A stretch of DNA of 64,000 bases from SHZI01 sp963698405 (GTDB lineage Bacteria > Pseudomonadota > Gammaproteobacteria > Steroidobacterales > GCA-2729495), in assembly GCA_963698405.1 (NCBI GenBank), contig CAVOQT010000002.1, positions 496,001-560,000 on the forward strand, read 5' to 3'. Made by a program: the position numbers and the translations under genes. Of this stretch, positions 34,105-42,875 are shown piece after piece. The number at the start of each line of letters is the position of its first letter. The stretch's first letter is position 1. The notes under the pieces were generated by a model. That model was given only the letters and a program-made list of their open reading frames with translations, did not search any database and was not told where the DNA came from.

Positions 34105-34233
34105 TATAACACTCAAGAGACTTGAGTGATTCGATGGTGTTTTGCATTGAAATTTGCGTGACTGCAGTTTGTCGTTAAACACATCCATTTTGTTGCGTAT
34201 GGCCCGGTTGGGGCATGCGTTAAATTTAGAGTT

Positions 34234-34352
34234 TGCCTGGCGGCTATAGCGGGCGGGAACCACCCGATACCATTCCGAACTCGGAAGTGAAACCGCCCAG
34301 CGCCGATGGTAGTGTGGGGTCTCCCCATGTGAGAGTAGGTCACTGCCAGGCA
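34234..34352 (+). rRNA. rrf: 5S ribosomal RNA
   Basis: About 119 bases: TGCCTGGCGGC at the 5' end pairing with GCCAGGCA at the 3' end, with CCGAACTCGGAAGTGAAACC and GCGCCGATGGTAGTGTGGGG inside. Confidence 0.97.
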
Positions 34353-34362
34353 CCTATTGCCG

Positions 34363-34394
34363 AGCCCCCGTCGCATCAGCGACGGGGGCTTTTC
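34363..34394 (+). terminator. rRNA operon terminator
   Basis: A perfect 12-base-pair stem AGCCCCCGTCGC-ATCA-GCGACGGGGGCT followed by TTTTC. It also faces the end of the convergent GNAT gene, which stops four bases away, and may shield each side from the other. Confidence 0.92.
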
Positions 34395-34397
34395 TAT

Positions 34398-34889
34398 TTA
34401 GCGGCCGGGCAGGTGCTTTACGTACACGATCTTGCCGTCCCCCGGTGCATAAAAGTCTGTAAAAACAGCTGCTTGTTGATAGCCGCATCGGTTATAGAAG
34501 TCTCGTGTCGATGTGTACTGCTCGCGCGAGGATGTCTCTGCATAGAGCTGGTCGCCGCCAGTTGCTCTAACTCGCGCTTCAACCTGGCGCAATATCCTTT
34601 GCCCCAGCCCGCGAGACTGAAGTTCCGGGGCAACAACAATCCAGTAGAGATCCCATGCCGACCGGGTGCCCGGGATTCGCCCAAAACACGCGTAAGCGCC
34701 GAGCTGATGGTCATTCTCCAGGAGGATAAATCGATAATGTCCGCCATCACCATTCATCTGGCCATCATCAGCCAGTTCACGTGCGATGCTGATTTCCTCG
34801 GGGCTGAAGAATCCCGTTGAGCGGACCAATGCTTCGATCTGACCCGGATCGGTATCGGTCAGGTGTTCTCTGAAAGGTGGTAGCTGCAC
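34398..34889 (-). CDS. GNAT-family N-acetyltransferase of the aminomutase operon
   Basis: A 163-residue GNAT protein. The acetyl-CoA loop QSRGLGQRILRQVEARVRAT (Q/RxxGxG/A) is near residue 92, after the beta-4 strand DLYWIVVAPEL. A C-terminal TRDFYNRCGYQQAAVFTDFY follows the usual GNAT pattern. GTG 34889 lies 10 bases after the stop of the ATP-grasp gene, so it is the last gene of a four-gene operon. In methanogens and some bacteria an acetyltransferase (AblB) acetylates beta-lysine made by a KamA relative. By analogy this enzyme may acetylate beta-lysine or a conjugate of it; that is inference. Intact. Confidence 0.8.
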   Translation of the reverse strand: MQLPPFREHLTDTDPGQIEALVRSTGFFSPEEISIARELADDGQMNGDGGHYRFILLENDHQLGAYACFGRIPGTRSAWDLYWIVVAPELQSRGLGQRILRQVEARVRATGGDQLYAETSSREQYTSTRDFYNRCGYQQAAVFTDFYAPGDGKIVYVKHLPGR

Positions 34890-34899
34890 CGGGTCCGCG

Positions 34900-35889
34900 T
34901 CAGGTCGGTCGCGCTTCGGCTACGATTCGCCTGATTGCCTCGGGGTATGGAATGCCCTGTTCGGCGAGTGCGGCGGCGAAACCAGCGTCGGGTGAAATAC
35001 AGGGATTTGCGTTGATCTCCAGTACCCACGGTTGCCCGTTGGCATCAACCCGGAAATCTACTCGCGCATAGCCGCGGATCTGAAAGATGTCCCAGCAACG
35101 CAACGCAATCTCCCCCAGTTTTTTGCAGAGCTCCATTTCCTGATATGGGTCGATAAACCGGCGCACCGTGTGCCGGCACTCAAACGAGTCTTCCGCCCAT
35201 TTTGCGGCATAACCGACAATCCGGGGCTTGTCGTCCGGAAAGTCTACAAACTCTATCTCGGGGATCGGGAGAATTTGCGGCCCGTCCGGTCCGCCCAGCA
35301 GCGCAACGTTGATCTCCCTGCCTTCAATAAACTGCTCGGCAAACCAGCGGCAGGACCTCTGCCGCTGTTTCTCGGTGATTCGATCCTGTACGCAGCTGAA
35401 ATCTGCCACGACAGAAGCATCGTCCATGCCGATGGATGCATCCTCGTACAACGGTTTTGTTATCCAGCGTCCTTTGGCCGGGTGGCTGGGTGGCCTGGAG
35501 TCGGGGTCCCACCAGTCGGATGTGGCAATACCGTGGAGCCGCAACCACTGCTTCGTCAGGATCTTGTGTGAAGTAATCACCAGCGTTTCGGTGCTTGCAC
35601 CGGTATATGGAATGCCCATGTGATCGAAAAGAGATGTGGCAGCTGGCGCTAACTGGCCGCTGTCATCAATGGCTTCGACCAGATTGAAAACTACCGAAGG
35701 CCGTTCTGCAAGCAGCCGTTCCCTGATGGAACTGAGCTGCAGATCGATAGCAAGTGTCGTTGTTTCATATCCCTGAACCTGCAGCGCAGCTGAAACAGCA
35801 CGAATCTGGTCCAGTACATCGCGCGCATCGGCAGGGGATTCATCCGTCACATCGTTGTGAGCGATGAGAACCCTCCCGGCGTGCCCCAT
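34900..35889 (-). CDS. ATP-grasp ligase, D-Ala-D-Ala-ligase-like (operon gene 3)
   Basis: 329 residues with the fold of D-alanine-D-alanine ligase: VVFNLVEAIDDSGQLAPAAT, GIPYTGASTETLVITSHKIL, ITKPLYEDASIGMD (ATP-binding) and FAEQFIEGREINVALLGG. The metal-binding end is YARVDFRVDANGQPWVLEIN followed by NPCISPDAGF. Real Ddl enzymes have an LHGxxGEDG-type loop and an EVNTLPG ending. Both are altered here (NLVEAIDDSG, EINANPC), so the substrate is probably not D-Ala. ATP-grasp ligases join a carboxylate to an amine through an acyl-phosphate. The ATG overlaps the stop of the neighbouring ligase gene (TGATG), which implies coupled translation. Intact. Confidence 0.82.
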   Translation of the reverse strand: MGHAGRVLIAHNDVTDESPADARDVLDQIRAVSAALQVQGYETTTLAIDLQLSSIRERLLAERPSVVFNLVEAIDDSGQLAPAATSLFDHMGIPYTGASTETLVITSHKILTKQWLRLHGIATSDWWDPDSRPPSHPAKGRWITKPLYEDASIGMDDASVVADFSCVQDRITEKQRQRSCRWFAEQFIEGREINVALLGGPDGPQILPIPEIEFVDFPDDKPRIVGYAAKWAEDSFECRHTVRRFIDPYQEMELCKKLGEIALRCWDIFQIRGYARVDFRVDANGQPWVLEINANPCISPDAGFAAALAEQGIPYPEAIRRIVAEARPT

Positions 35890-36899
35890 CAGGTATTTCT
35901 CCTGAATGAGCCGGCCGTCAGCCCCGGATTGCGGTTCAATGCCGAGCCAACAATGCGCCGGATCAGCTCGTCATAGGGGATGCCCTTGAACTTGCAGATA
36001 AACGGCAGATCCGAGTGGCCGGGGTGCAAACCTGCCAACGGGTTGGCCTCTATGAAGCCCGGCGCACCGTTTGCATCAAGCCGGATATCCAGTCGGCCAC
36101 CATCCCTGCAGCCGAGTGCCCGCCAGGCGCTGACTGCCAGAGCCTCAACCTGCTGTAATAACGGTTCTTCCACCAGCAGGGTATAGCTTACCCGTCCCTC
36201 CCAGTGTTCCTTGTTCTCGAAGGTATATATGCCAGGGTCTGCCTGTGGACCGAGATGCACTTCCATCGTGCCGATGGCCTCAGCTACGGGTCCGGTGCCA
36301 ACGATGCCGACGGTGAATTCACGGCCAGGCAGGAATTCCTCTACAAGAATGGGCTGGCGGTACTGGTCGAGCAGGGTCTGGCAGATGGACTCAAGCTGTG
36401 CAGGGGTCTCTACGCGCGATGCCACTGAAATGCCCTTGCCGGTTCCTTCTGCAACGGGTTTTGCAAACAGCGGATAGTTGAGCGTGATGCCGGCGATGTC
36501 GCCCGGCGTTTCGATGACGGCGAAATCGGGGGTTGCCAGGCCGTTGCTCCGAATCACGTGCTTGGCGATGCCCTTGTGCAGGGTTACCGCACAGGCCAGC
36601 GGATCGGAAAAAACATAGGGGATTTGCCATGCATCCAGCAGTGCCGGTACCAGCGCCTCACGTCCGAATCCGTACAGCCCTTCGCAGAAATTGAAGACCA
36701 GATCCCAGCGATCACCAGCCGCCAGCCGGCCGGTTAGCTGCTGAGCATTCCCGATCCGATCGACCGCCATTCCCTGCAGTTGCAATGCGTTTGCGATGGC
36801 GTCGATGGTTTCTGGCTGGTCGAACTCTGCGGTTTCGACCTCGCTGTAGCCCGCGGCGAGATAATCGTCGCGGAGGTCATAGGTCAGGCCGACTCGCAT
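35889..36899 (-). CDS. ATP-grasp ligase, D-Ala-D-Ala-ligase-like (operon gene 2)
   Basis: 336 residues, only distantly similar to the other ligase in this operon. It has LVFNFCEGLYGFGREALVPA, QIPYVFSDPLACAVTLHKGI, the ATP-binding YPLFAKPVAEGTGKGIS and ILVEEFLPGREFTVGIVG. The metal site is GRLDIRLDANGAPGFIEANP followed by LAGLHPGHSD. The FNFCEG loop replaces the Ddl LHG loop. It starts 16 bases inside the end of kamA and ends in a TGATG overlap with the next gene. Two different ATP-grasp ligases in one operon suggest two successive amide or peptide bonds, or a heteromeric enzyme. Intact. Confidence 0.82.
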   Translation of the reverse strand: MRVGLTYDLRDDYLAAGYSEVETAEFDQPETIDAIANALQLQGMAVDRIGNAQQLTGRLAAGDRWDLVFNFCEGLYGFGREALVPALLDAWQIPYVFSDPLACAVTLHKGIAKHVIRSNGLATPDFAVIETPGDIAGITLNYPLFAKPVAEGTGKGISVASRVETPAQLESICQTLLDQYRQPILVEEFLPGREFTVGIVGTGPVAEAIGTMEVHLGPQADPGIYTFENKEHWEGRVSYTLLVEEPLLQQVEALAVSAWRALGCRDGGRLDIRLDANGAPGFIEANPLAGLHPGHSDLPFICKFKGIPYDELIRRIVGSALNRNPGLTAGSFRRNT

Positions 36900-38221
36900 C
36901 CGGTGCTTTCTGGTAGCGGATCTGGATAGCGGTATGACCCATTGGCGTAATTGGTGAGCAGCAAGTCGTCACCGTCGCGGCCAGTGACATAGTCAGGGCC
37001 TAGCGGAATCTTGCCTCCGCCCTCGGGTGCATCGATAACGTATGTCGGGATCGCATACCCGGTAGTGTGACCACGCAGGCCGCGGATGATCTCCAGGCCC
37101 TTCTCGACCGGCGTACGGAAGTGTGACGACCCGGAAATCGGGTCGCACTGATACAGGTAGTACGGCCGTACCCGTATGCGCAGCAGTCCGTGGACCAGTT
37201 CCCGCATGGTTGCGACATTATCGTTGATGCCTTTCAGCAATACGGTCTGACTGCCGAGCGGGATCCCTGCGTCGGCCAGCCTTGCGCAAGCTTCGGCCAC
37301 CTCGGGGGTCAGTTCATCCGGATGGGTGAAGTGCAGGCTCATCCACAGCGGGTGATAGCGCTTGAGAATGCGGGTAAGCGCGGGCGTGATGCGTTGTGGC
37401 TGTACCACAGGTTGCTTGGACCCGATGCGAATGAACTCGATATGCGGAATCTGCCGCAATCGCTTCAGTATCCACTCGAGTCGCTCATCATCCAGGCTCA
37501 GGGGGTCGCCGCCGGACAGGAGTACATCGCGAATCGTCGGGGTGGCCGCGATGTAGTCGATTGCCCGCTCCATATCGTGCTTGCGGATGCTGCGTTCGCC
37601 AACCGCACCCACCATGCGGGCCCGTGTGCAGTAGCGGCAGTACACCGAGCAGAAATTGGTGACTAGCAACAACACGCGGTCCGGATAACGGTGCACCAGC
37701 CCCGGTACCGGGCTGCTGGTGTCCTCGCCGAGCGGATCGTCGGACTCACCCCGGGCCTTGAGGTATTCGCCCAGAACGGGAATAACCGTTCTGCGCAGCC
37801 CCTGGCTGGGGTTATCGGCATCGACAAGGCTTGCGTAATAGGGCGTGATGCCGAGTGGCAGGGCGCCTTGATGCGTCTCAATAGCCAGCCGCTCATCGTC
37901 AGTCAGCCGGAATAGCCGATCCAGATCGGGCAGGGTTCTGACCCGGTGGCGGTTCTGCCATCGCCAGTCGTTCCAGTCACGCAGCCCTGCCAGCGGGTAA
38001 TGCCGGCGACGAAAAGCGTCACTCTGCGCGCTGATCGTAAGGCGCGGAACGGTGTGCTTTGAGCTTGGAACAGCGGTCAGGTTGACCGGCAGTGCGGGGA
38101 GCGGCGACGGAATGCCTGGAGTTGCAATTCCAGGCACGGCGTCCGGGGGTTCTTCACCGTCTGCGGGGGTGGTAGCGGAATCCAGAGCAGACCTGTCCAT
38201 AACGGACAATACTCTCGGCAT
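36884..38221 (-). CDS. kamA: Lysine 2,3-aminomutase (KamA family radical SAM, PLP)
   Basis: 445 residues. The radical-SAM cluster motif CSVYCRYC has Cys at about 191, 195 and 198. The SAM-binding VLLSGGDPLSLDD, the CDPISGSSHFRTPVEKGLEI segment and the PLP lysine motif VIDAPEGGGKIPLGPDYV are all present. The Asp residues of CDP and IDAP correspond to the lysine-binding Asp pair of the clostridial enzyme, which argues for L-lysine rather than glutamate as substrate and beta-lysine as product. The ATG at 38221 has GAGGTGA nine bases upstream and is preferred over TTG 38248. An unusual Pro-rich extension of some 60 residues precedes the catalytic part. It leads the operon. EpmB, which modifies EF-P, is a shorter relative and fits less well. 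Confidence 0.87.
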   Translation of the reverse strand: MPRVLSVMDRSALDSATTPADGEEPPDAVPGIATPGIPSPLPALPVNLTAVPSSKHTVPRLTISAQSDAFRRRHYPLAGLRDWNDWRWQNRHRVRTLPDLDRLFRLTDDERLAIETHQGALPLGITPYYASLVDADNPSQGLRRTVIPVLGEYLKARGESDDPLGEDTSSPVPGLVHRYPDRVLLLVTNFCSVYCRYCTRARMVGAVGERSIRKHDMERAIDYIAATPTIRDVLLSGGDPLSLDDERLEWILKRLRQIPHIEFIRIGSKQPVVQPQRITPALTRILKRYHPLWMSLHFTHPDELTPEVAEACARLADAGIPLGSQTVLLKGINDNVATMRELVHGLLRIRVRPYYLYQCDPISGSSHFRTPVEKGLEIIRGLRGHTTGYAIPTYVIDAPEGGGKIPLGPDYVTGRDGDDLLLTNYANGSYRYPDPLPESTGCESA

Positions 38222-38399
38222 CGAGATCACCTCGTCTGGGCGGAACAACCGTTAAAGATTTTTCGAGACAGTAGCAACTGGAGTCCCTGTGGGGGCAACG
38301 TCTTACTGTGATGTGTCGTGATATATGACTGACGTTTCTGTCTCGGTCGGCCGGTAATATACGCGCCGGCTTTTGAAATGCAATACAAGTCAAACACCG
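38222..38399. promoter_or_regulatory. Divergent control region between the aminomutase operon and the CtlX-like gene
   Basis: 178 bases between two divergent starts. Apart from GAGGTGA just before the kamA ATG I cannot assign promoter boxes with confidence. Confidence 0.4.
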
Positions 38400-39368
38400 A
38401 TGCTTGCTCCCGTTAGCGACGATCAGCAGACGACCCGGCATCTGTTGATGATCCGTCCGAGCCACTTTGGTCCGAATGCCGAGACAGCCTCATCCAATCA
38501 GTTTCAGCAGCCTACAGCGCTGGCCGGTACAGAGCTATCCGGACGTGCCATGCGGGAGTTCGACGGCGTGGTTGCAGCGCTTGACCGGGCTGGCGTGCAA
38601 CCCTTCGTTGTTGCTGATGTTCCTGATGACGGCACACCGGATGCGGTCTTTCCCAATAACTGGATGTCGACCCATAACGATGGTTCGGTAGTTCTCTACC
38701 CGATGGCTGCTGCCAACCGGCGCAGGGAGCGTCGCCCGGATATTCTGGGCCTGCTTGCGGCTGAAGGGGGCTTCCGGATACGCCGGGTCATCGACCTGTC
38801 CTCGCTGGAGAAATCCGGTAAATATCTCGAGGGGACCGGTAGCCTGGTCCTGGACCGATTGCATCGCACGGCTTACGCAGCCCGATCGGCCCGTACTCAT
38901 GACGATGCATTGGCGGAATTTGCCCGGCTTGTGGGCTATCGGATCGTGGCATTCAGCGCCAGCCTGGCGGCGAGCCAGCCGGTCTACCATAGCAATGTGC
39001 TGATGAGCCTTGGGCGACACGTTGCGGTGCTTTGTACCGATGCGATCTGCGACCCGGCTGAGCGCCGGGCGGTATGCGCCGAGATCATGGCGTCGAATCG
39101 CAGCCTGGTTGCCGTGTCCCGGGATCAGGTGCTGCGCTTCGCCGCAAATTGCCTGGAGCTGGATTCCACGGGTGGCCCGCTGATGGTGCTATCGCAAACC
39201 GCGCTCCATAGCTTGCAGCCAGAGCAACGACGTGCGCTTGAGCGACATGCGTCGCTATTGCCAGTTGCTGTCCCGGTCATCGAACATGTAGGAGGTGGGA
39301 GTGTGCGCTGCATGCTGGCGGAGATCTACTTGCCGCATGCCGCTCAGCTAGACTCCCCATCTCTATGA
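38400..39368 (+). CDS. CtlX-like amidinotransferase-superfamily hydrolase
   Basis: 322 residues of the guanidino-group modifying (arginine deiminase/DDAH/amidinotransferase) fold, CtlX branch. Visible motifs are DAVFPNNWMSTHNDGSVVLY (Asp/Asn substrate loop), YLEGTGSLVLDR, VYHSNVLMSLG (His) and the catalytic Cys in GGGSVRCMLAEIYLP. Such enzymes hydrolyse or transfer guanidino groups of arginine-like substrates. Relatives are annotated for citrulline use. ATG 38400 is preferred to an in-frame TTG at 38373. It is divergent from kamA and may belong to the same amino-acid metabolism. Intact. Confidence 0.82.
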   Translation: MLAPVSDDQQTTRHLLMIRPSHFGPNAETASSNQFQQPTALAGTELSGRAMREFDGVVAALDRAGVQPFVVADVPDDGTPDAVFPNNWMSTHNDGSVVLYPMAAANRRRERRPDILGLLAAEGGFRIRRVIDLSSLEKSGKYLEGTGSLVLDRLHRTAYAARSARTHDDALAEFARLVGYRIVAFSASLAASQPVYHSNVLMSLGRHVAVLCTDAICDPAERRAVCAEIMASNRSLVAVSRDQVLRFAANCLELDSTGGPLMVLSQTALHSLQPEQRRALERHASLLPVAVPVIEHVGGGSVRCMLAEIYLPHAAQLDSPSL

Positions 39369-39399
39369 CTTTGATCGACTCGTTACAGCATCCGGATCC

Positions 39400-41232
39400 A
39401 TGAATAACCCAGTCAACAAGGCTACCGTTGTCTATCACGTTCGCCCCGCGAGCCTCGGCGCGCACCTTTATGAGGTGAGCTGTCGTATCGAGCATCCTGA
39501 TCCGGACGGCCAGATGATCAGTTTGCCGGCATGGATACCGGGCAGCTATCTGGTCCGTGACTACGCCCGGCATATCGTTCAGCTGGAGGCAGGCAGCGGG
39601 GGTGAGCCGCTCGCGATGCGCAAGCTGGACAAGCATACGTGGCGGGTTGCCCCGGCACCCGGTGTGTTGCTGGTGAAGGCGCTGGTATATGCGGCGGATA
39701 GCTCGGTGCGCGGTGCCTGGCTGGATAGCCAGTCCGGCTTCTTTAATGGGGTCTGCCTCTTCCTGCAGGTGCACGGCCAGGAGCAGTCAGAGTACGTCGT
39801 CCATATTGACCCACCGGATTTGCCGCCGGGCGCTGCCTGGCAGCTTGCAACCAGTTTGCCGCGATTGACCGGTGCCGCTGGTGAGTTTGGCGCGTTCCAT
39901 GCCTCCGGTTATGCAGATCTGATCGATCACCCGGTACTTATGGGCAGGCTGACGATGATCGATTTCGAGGCAGCTGGCATCAGCCATGCACTTGCCTTGA
40001 TCGGGCACGCTGATGTTGATCTGCCGAGGCTGCGTACAGATCTGGCGCGAGTGTGTGCCTGGCATATCGATTTTTTTGGCCGCCCTGCGCCGATGAGTAA
40101 CTACCTGTTTCTTCTGCGTGCAGTTGCCGAGGGTTACGGGGGGCTGGAACACCGTATGTCGTCAGCATTGGTCTGCAAGCGGGATGATCTGCCGCGGGCT
40201 GGAATCGCGGGTGTGGATGCCGGGTATCGCCGGTTTCTCGGGCTGGTCAGCCACGAATACTTTCATGCGTGGCACGTCAAACGTATCCGGCCGGCAGAGT
40301 TTGTCGGGGCGGATCTGTCGCACGAGGCTTATACGCGACAGCTGTGGATATTCGAGGGCATTACTTCGTACTACGATGATCTGGCGCTGTTGCGGGCCGG
40401 GTTGATCACGCGCGCGCAATACCTTGAGCAGCTCGGACGCAACCTGACCAAGCTCTACCGGAACAATGGTCGCCGCCACCAGACGCTGGAGGATGCGAGT
40501 TTTGACGCCTGGATCAAGTTCTATCGGCCTGATGAGAATTCACCGAACGCAACGGTCAGTTATTACCTCAAGGGCTCACTGGTGGCGCTGGCACTGGATC
40601 TGGAAATCCGTCTGCGTTCTGGCGGTGCCTGCTCCCTGGATGTTGTGATGCGGGAGATATGGCGTGAGTTTGGCGCTGATGATAGCGATGGCCTGGTTGA
40701 AGGCGAGTTTGAGCGTATCGCCAGCCGGATCTGTGGTCTGGATCTTGGTGCATTCTTCAGTCAGAACCTCAGAACGACAGTTGATCCGCCGATTGGCATT
40801 CTGCTGGCCCAGTTTGGCGTTCTTCTGCATGTACGGGGCATGGAGAGTGAAAGCGATGCCGGTGGGGCGCGTGGACGCCGCGAGGGGCGGCCTCGCCCGT
40901 GGCTGGGGCTGAAGATCAAGAATGCTGACGGTCGCTCAAGAGTCAGTCATGTGGTCGATGGTAGTCCGGCGCAGCTTGCCGGGATTGCAGCAGGAGACGA
41001 ACTGGTCGCGGTCAATGGCCGTCGGGTAAGTGCCGACAAGTTTGAAGCGCTGGTTGACCAGTTACCACTGGACGGCGAATGCAGCTGTAATATATTTCGT
41101 GATCAGGAGTTGATGCATATCACTCTTCGTGCCATATCAGCACCTCGCGATACCTGCTACCTGAGTCTTGATCCGCAAGCTGGTGCTGATGTTGTTATGC
41201 GCCGCGACAGCTGGCTGGGACCTGATGCTTGA
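39400..41232 (+). CDS. M61-family aminopeptidase with C-terminal PDZ domain
   Basis: 610 residues. An N-terminal beta domain (YEVSCRIEHPDPDGQMISLP, AWIPGSYLVRDYARHI) precedes the zinc site LVSHEYFHAWHVKRIRP (HEYxH) with the downstream LWIFEGITSYYDDLALLRAG carrying the third ligand Glu. The C-terminal PDZ has RPWLGLKIKNADG and GSPAQLAGIAAGDELVAVNG. This is the layout of glycyl aminopeptidases (M61). No signal peptide is evident, so it is probably cytoplasmic. A Gly-Arg-rich linker precedes the PDZ. It overlaps plsY by eight bases. Intact. Confidence 0.9.
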   Translation: MNNPVNKATVVYHVRPASLGAHLYEVSCRIEHPDPDGQMISLPAWIPGSYLVRDYARHIVQLEAGSGGEPLAMRKLDKHTWRVAPAPGVLLVKALVYAADSSVRGAWLDSQSGFFNGVCLFLQVHGQEQSEYVVHIDPPDLPPGAAWQLATSLPRLTGAAGEFGAFHASGYADLIDHPVLMGRLTMIDFEAAGISHALALIGHADVDLPRLRTDLARVCAWHIDFFGRPAPMSNYLFLLRAVAEGYGGLEHRMSSALVCKRDDLPRAGIAGVDAGYRRFLGLVSHEYFHAWHVKRIRPAEFVGADLSHEAYTRQLWIFEGITSYYDDLALLRAGLITRAQYLEQLGRNLTKLYRNNGRRHQTLEDASFDAWIKFYRPDENSPNATVSYYLKGSLVALALDLEIRLRSGGACSLDVVMREIWREFGADDSDGLVEGEFERIASRICGLDLGAFFSQNLRTTVDPPIGILLAQFGVLLHVRGMESESDAGGARGRREGRPRPWLGLKIKNADGRSRVSHVVDGSPAQLAGIAAGDELVAVNGRRVSADKFEALVDQLPLDGECSCNIFRDQELMHITLRAISAPRDTCYLSLDPQAGADVVMRRDSWLGPDA

Positions 41233-41875
41233 GCTTGGTCTGAAGGTGCTGATCAGTTATCTGATCGGCTCGCTCACCGGTGCCCTCATTGTCGGTAAGT
41301 TTGCCGGGGGCATCGATATTCGCCAGCAGGGGAGCGGCAATGCTGGTGGAACCAATGCATTGCGGACCCAGGGAAAGTGGTTTGCCCTGCGCGTCATACT
41401 GATCGATATCGGCAAAGGGTTTGTGCCGCCGTGGCTGCTTCCGGCGCTTATCTTGCCGGGCGTTCCTCTCGATCCGGAAATTTCCCGCACCTGGTTGATG
41501 TTGGCGTGTGCCGGCGCATCAGTAGTAGGGCACTGCTATCCGGTCTGGTTCGGGTTTGCCGGCGGCAAGGGGGCGGCAACTGCGGTGGGAGCGCTGCTTG
41601 GCATTGCTCCGGGGTTGGCTTTGCCCGGGGTGCTCGTGTGGGTGCTCGTGTTGGTGACGACCGGGTTCGTTGGTCTTGCCACGATGCTGGCAGCGGTGGC
41701 CCTGCCGGTCTGGATATTGATTACCGGTATAGATGGACGGTTGTCGTTGCTGGTGTTTCTGATCGGTCTGGCCCTGTTTATCGTGTTTACACACCGTGCC
41801 AATATCCGTCGTCTGTTGGCTGGTAATGAAAACCGGATTGAAAAGGCGATGTTGCTGCGGCGGCGTTCATCCTGA
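41225..41875 (+). CDS. plsY: Glycerol-3-phosphate acyltransferase PlsY
   Basis: Inner-membrane acyltransferase using acyl-phosphate, the first step of phospholipid synthesis. It has about five to six membrane spans and the three PlsY motifs: ISYLIGSLTGALIVGKFAGG, QGSGNAGGTNALRTQGK (motif 1), and FAGGKGAATAVGALLG with the downstream FTHRANIRRLLAGNENR. ATG 41225 overlaps the M61 stop; an ORF start at 41168 only adds residues inside the previous gene. Intact. Confidence 0.92.
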   Translation: MLELGLKVLISYLIGSLTGALIVGKFAGGIDIRQQGSGNAGGTNALRTQGKWFALRVILIDIGKGFVPPWLLPALILPGVPLDPEISRTWLMLACAGASVVGHCYPVWFGFAGGKGAATAVGALLGIAPGLALPGVLVWVLVLVTTGFVGLATMLAAVALPVWILITGIDGRLSLLVFLIGLALFIVFTHRANIRRLLAGNENRIEKAMLLRRRSS

Positions 41876-41877
41876 TC

Positions 41878-42873
41878 GTGGACGATTCGCGACGCGCATT
41901 GCTTGTCTTGTTGGCTGATGGCGCCTGGCACACCGGTGTGAGGCTTGGAGCGGCTCAGGGTCTTTCCCGGGCAGCCGTCTGGAAGCAGATTCGTGCGCTC
42001 AGAGGTATGGGGCTTGCGATAGTTGCAGACCGGCGACGCGGTTACCGGTTGAGTGCCCCGCTACAGTTGCTGGCAGCAGACTCGATACGCACATTTCTTC
42101 GCCCCGCGGTGCAGGCCGCGCTGACTGGTCTCGACGTGCTGTTGATTGCCGGTTCTACCAGTGATCATTTGGCAGCAATGCCAGCGCCGGACCCTGGCAC
42201 GATGCTGGCCTGTACTGCGGAGTATCAATCAGGTGGTCGTGGGCGCCGAGGCCGACGCTGGTTCTCTCCGTTAGGTCATGGCCTTTGCCTGTCGGTGGCG
42301 TGGCGTTATGAGGTCACACCCCGTGATTTGGCGGCATTGGGGCTGGTGGTTGGTGTCGCTGTCACGGAGGCATTGGCAGATTTTGCGCCTGCCGAAAGCA
42401 TAAAACTGAAGTGGCCTAACGATATCGTGGCGGGTGATGGGAAGCTCGGCGGTATTCTGGTGGACGTGGCTGGTGAGACGGGTGGTCCGCTGCGTGTTGT
42501 GATCGGTATCGGCTTGAATGTGCATGCCTCGACCAGTCTTGGCAGTAAAGTGGATGGCGATGGAGGTAGCCTGTTACCTGCGACTCTGGATACGTTCGTT
42601 TCAGGTGGGCAAGTTTCCCGAAACCAGTTGGCTGGATGTTTATTGAATGCACTGCACCGTAACCTGGTCGAGTTTGCCAGTTCAGGATTTGCTCCTTTTG
42701 CATCGCGTTGGCGGAGTAAGGATTATTTGCTGGGCCAGCTCGTGACAGTAACGAGCAGTTCGAAGACATTTTGCGGAATTTCCGGTGGTATCGCCGATGA
42801 TGGCGCCATGATAGTTGTGGTGAATGATGCTTTGACCCCGGTTTATTCCGGTGATGTCACGCTACGGCGGTAG
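41878..42873 (+). CDS. birA: Biotin-protein ligase / biotin operon repressor
   Basis: 331 residues with an N-terminal winged-helix domain (HTGVRLGAAQGLSRAAVWKQ, with IRALRGMG). The catalytic domain has the biotin loop GGRGRRGRRWFSPLG and LKWPNDIV (catalytic Lys), and the C-terminal SH3-like part ends with YSGDVTLRR. It attaches biotin to carboxylases and, with the HTH, can repress biotin genes. GTG 41878 follows the plsY stop by two bases. Intact. Confidence 0.93.
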   Translation: MDDSRRALLVLLADGAWHTGVRLGAAQGLSRAAVWKQIRALRGMGLAIVADRRRGYRLSAPLQLLAADSIRTFLRPAVQAALTGLDVLLIAGSTSDHLAAMPAPDPGTMLACTAEYQSGGRGRRGRRWFSPLGHGLCLSVAWRYEVTPRDLAALGLVVGVAVTEALADFAPAESIKLKWPNDIVAGDGKLGGILVDVAGETGGPLRVVIGIGLNVHASTSLGSKVDGDGGSLLPATLDTFVSGGQVSRNQLAGCLLNALHRNLVEFASSGFAPFASRWRSKDYLLGQLVTVTSSSKTFCGISGGIADDGAMIVVVNDALTPVYSGDVTLRR

Positions 42874-42875
42874 CC

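Noticed and set aside
34233..34820. 195-codon open frame on the plus strand starting in 5S rRNA
   Set aside because: Runs through the 5S gene and terminator and is antisense to the intact GNAT gene.
34900..36899. The two ATP-grasp genes as ordinary cell-wall D-Ala-D-Ala ligases
   Set aside because: Key Ddl loops are altered, there are two unlike copies, and they are locked into an operon with kamA rather than with mur/fts genes.
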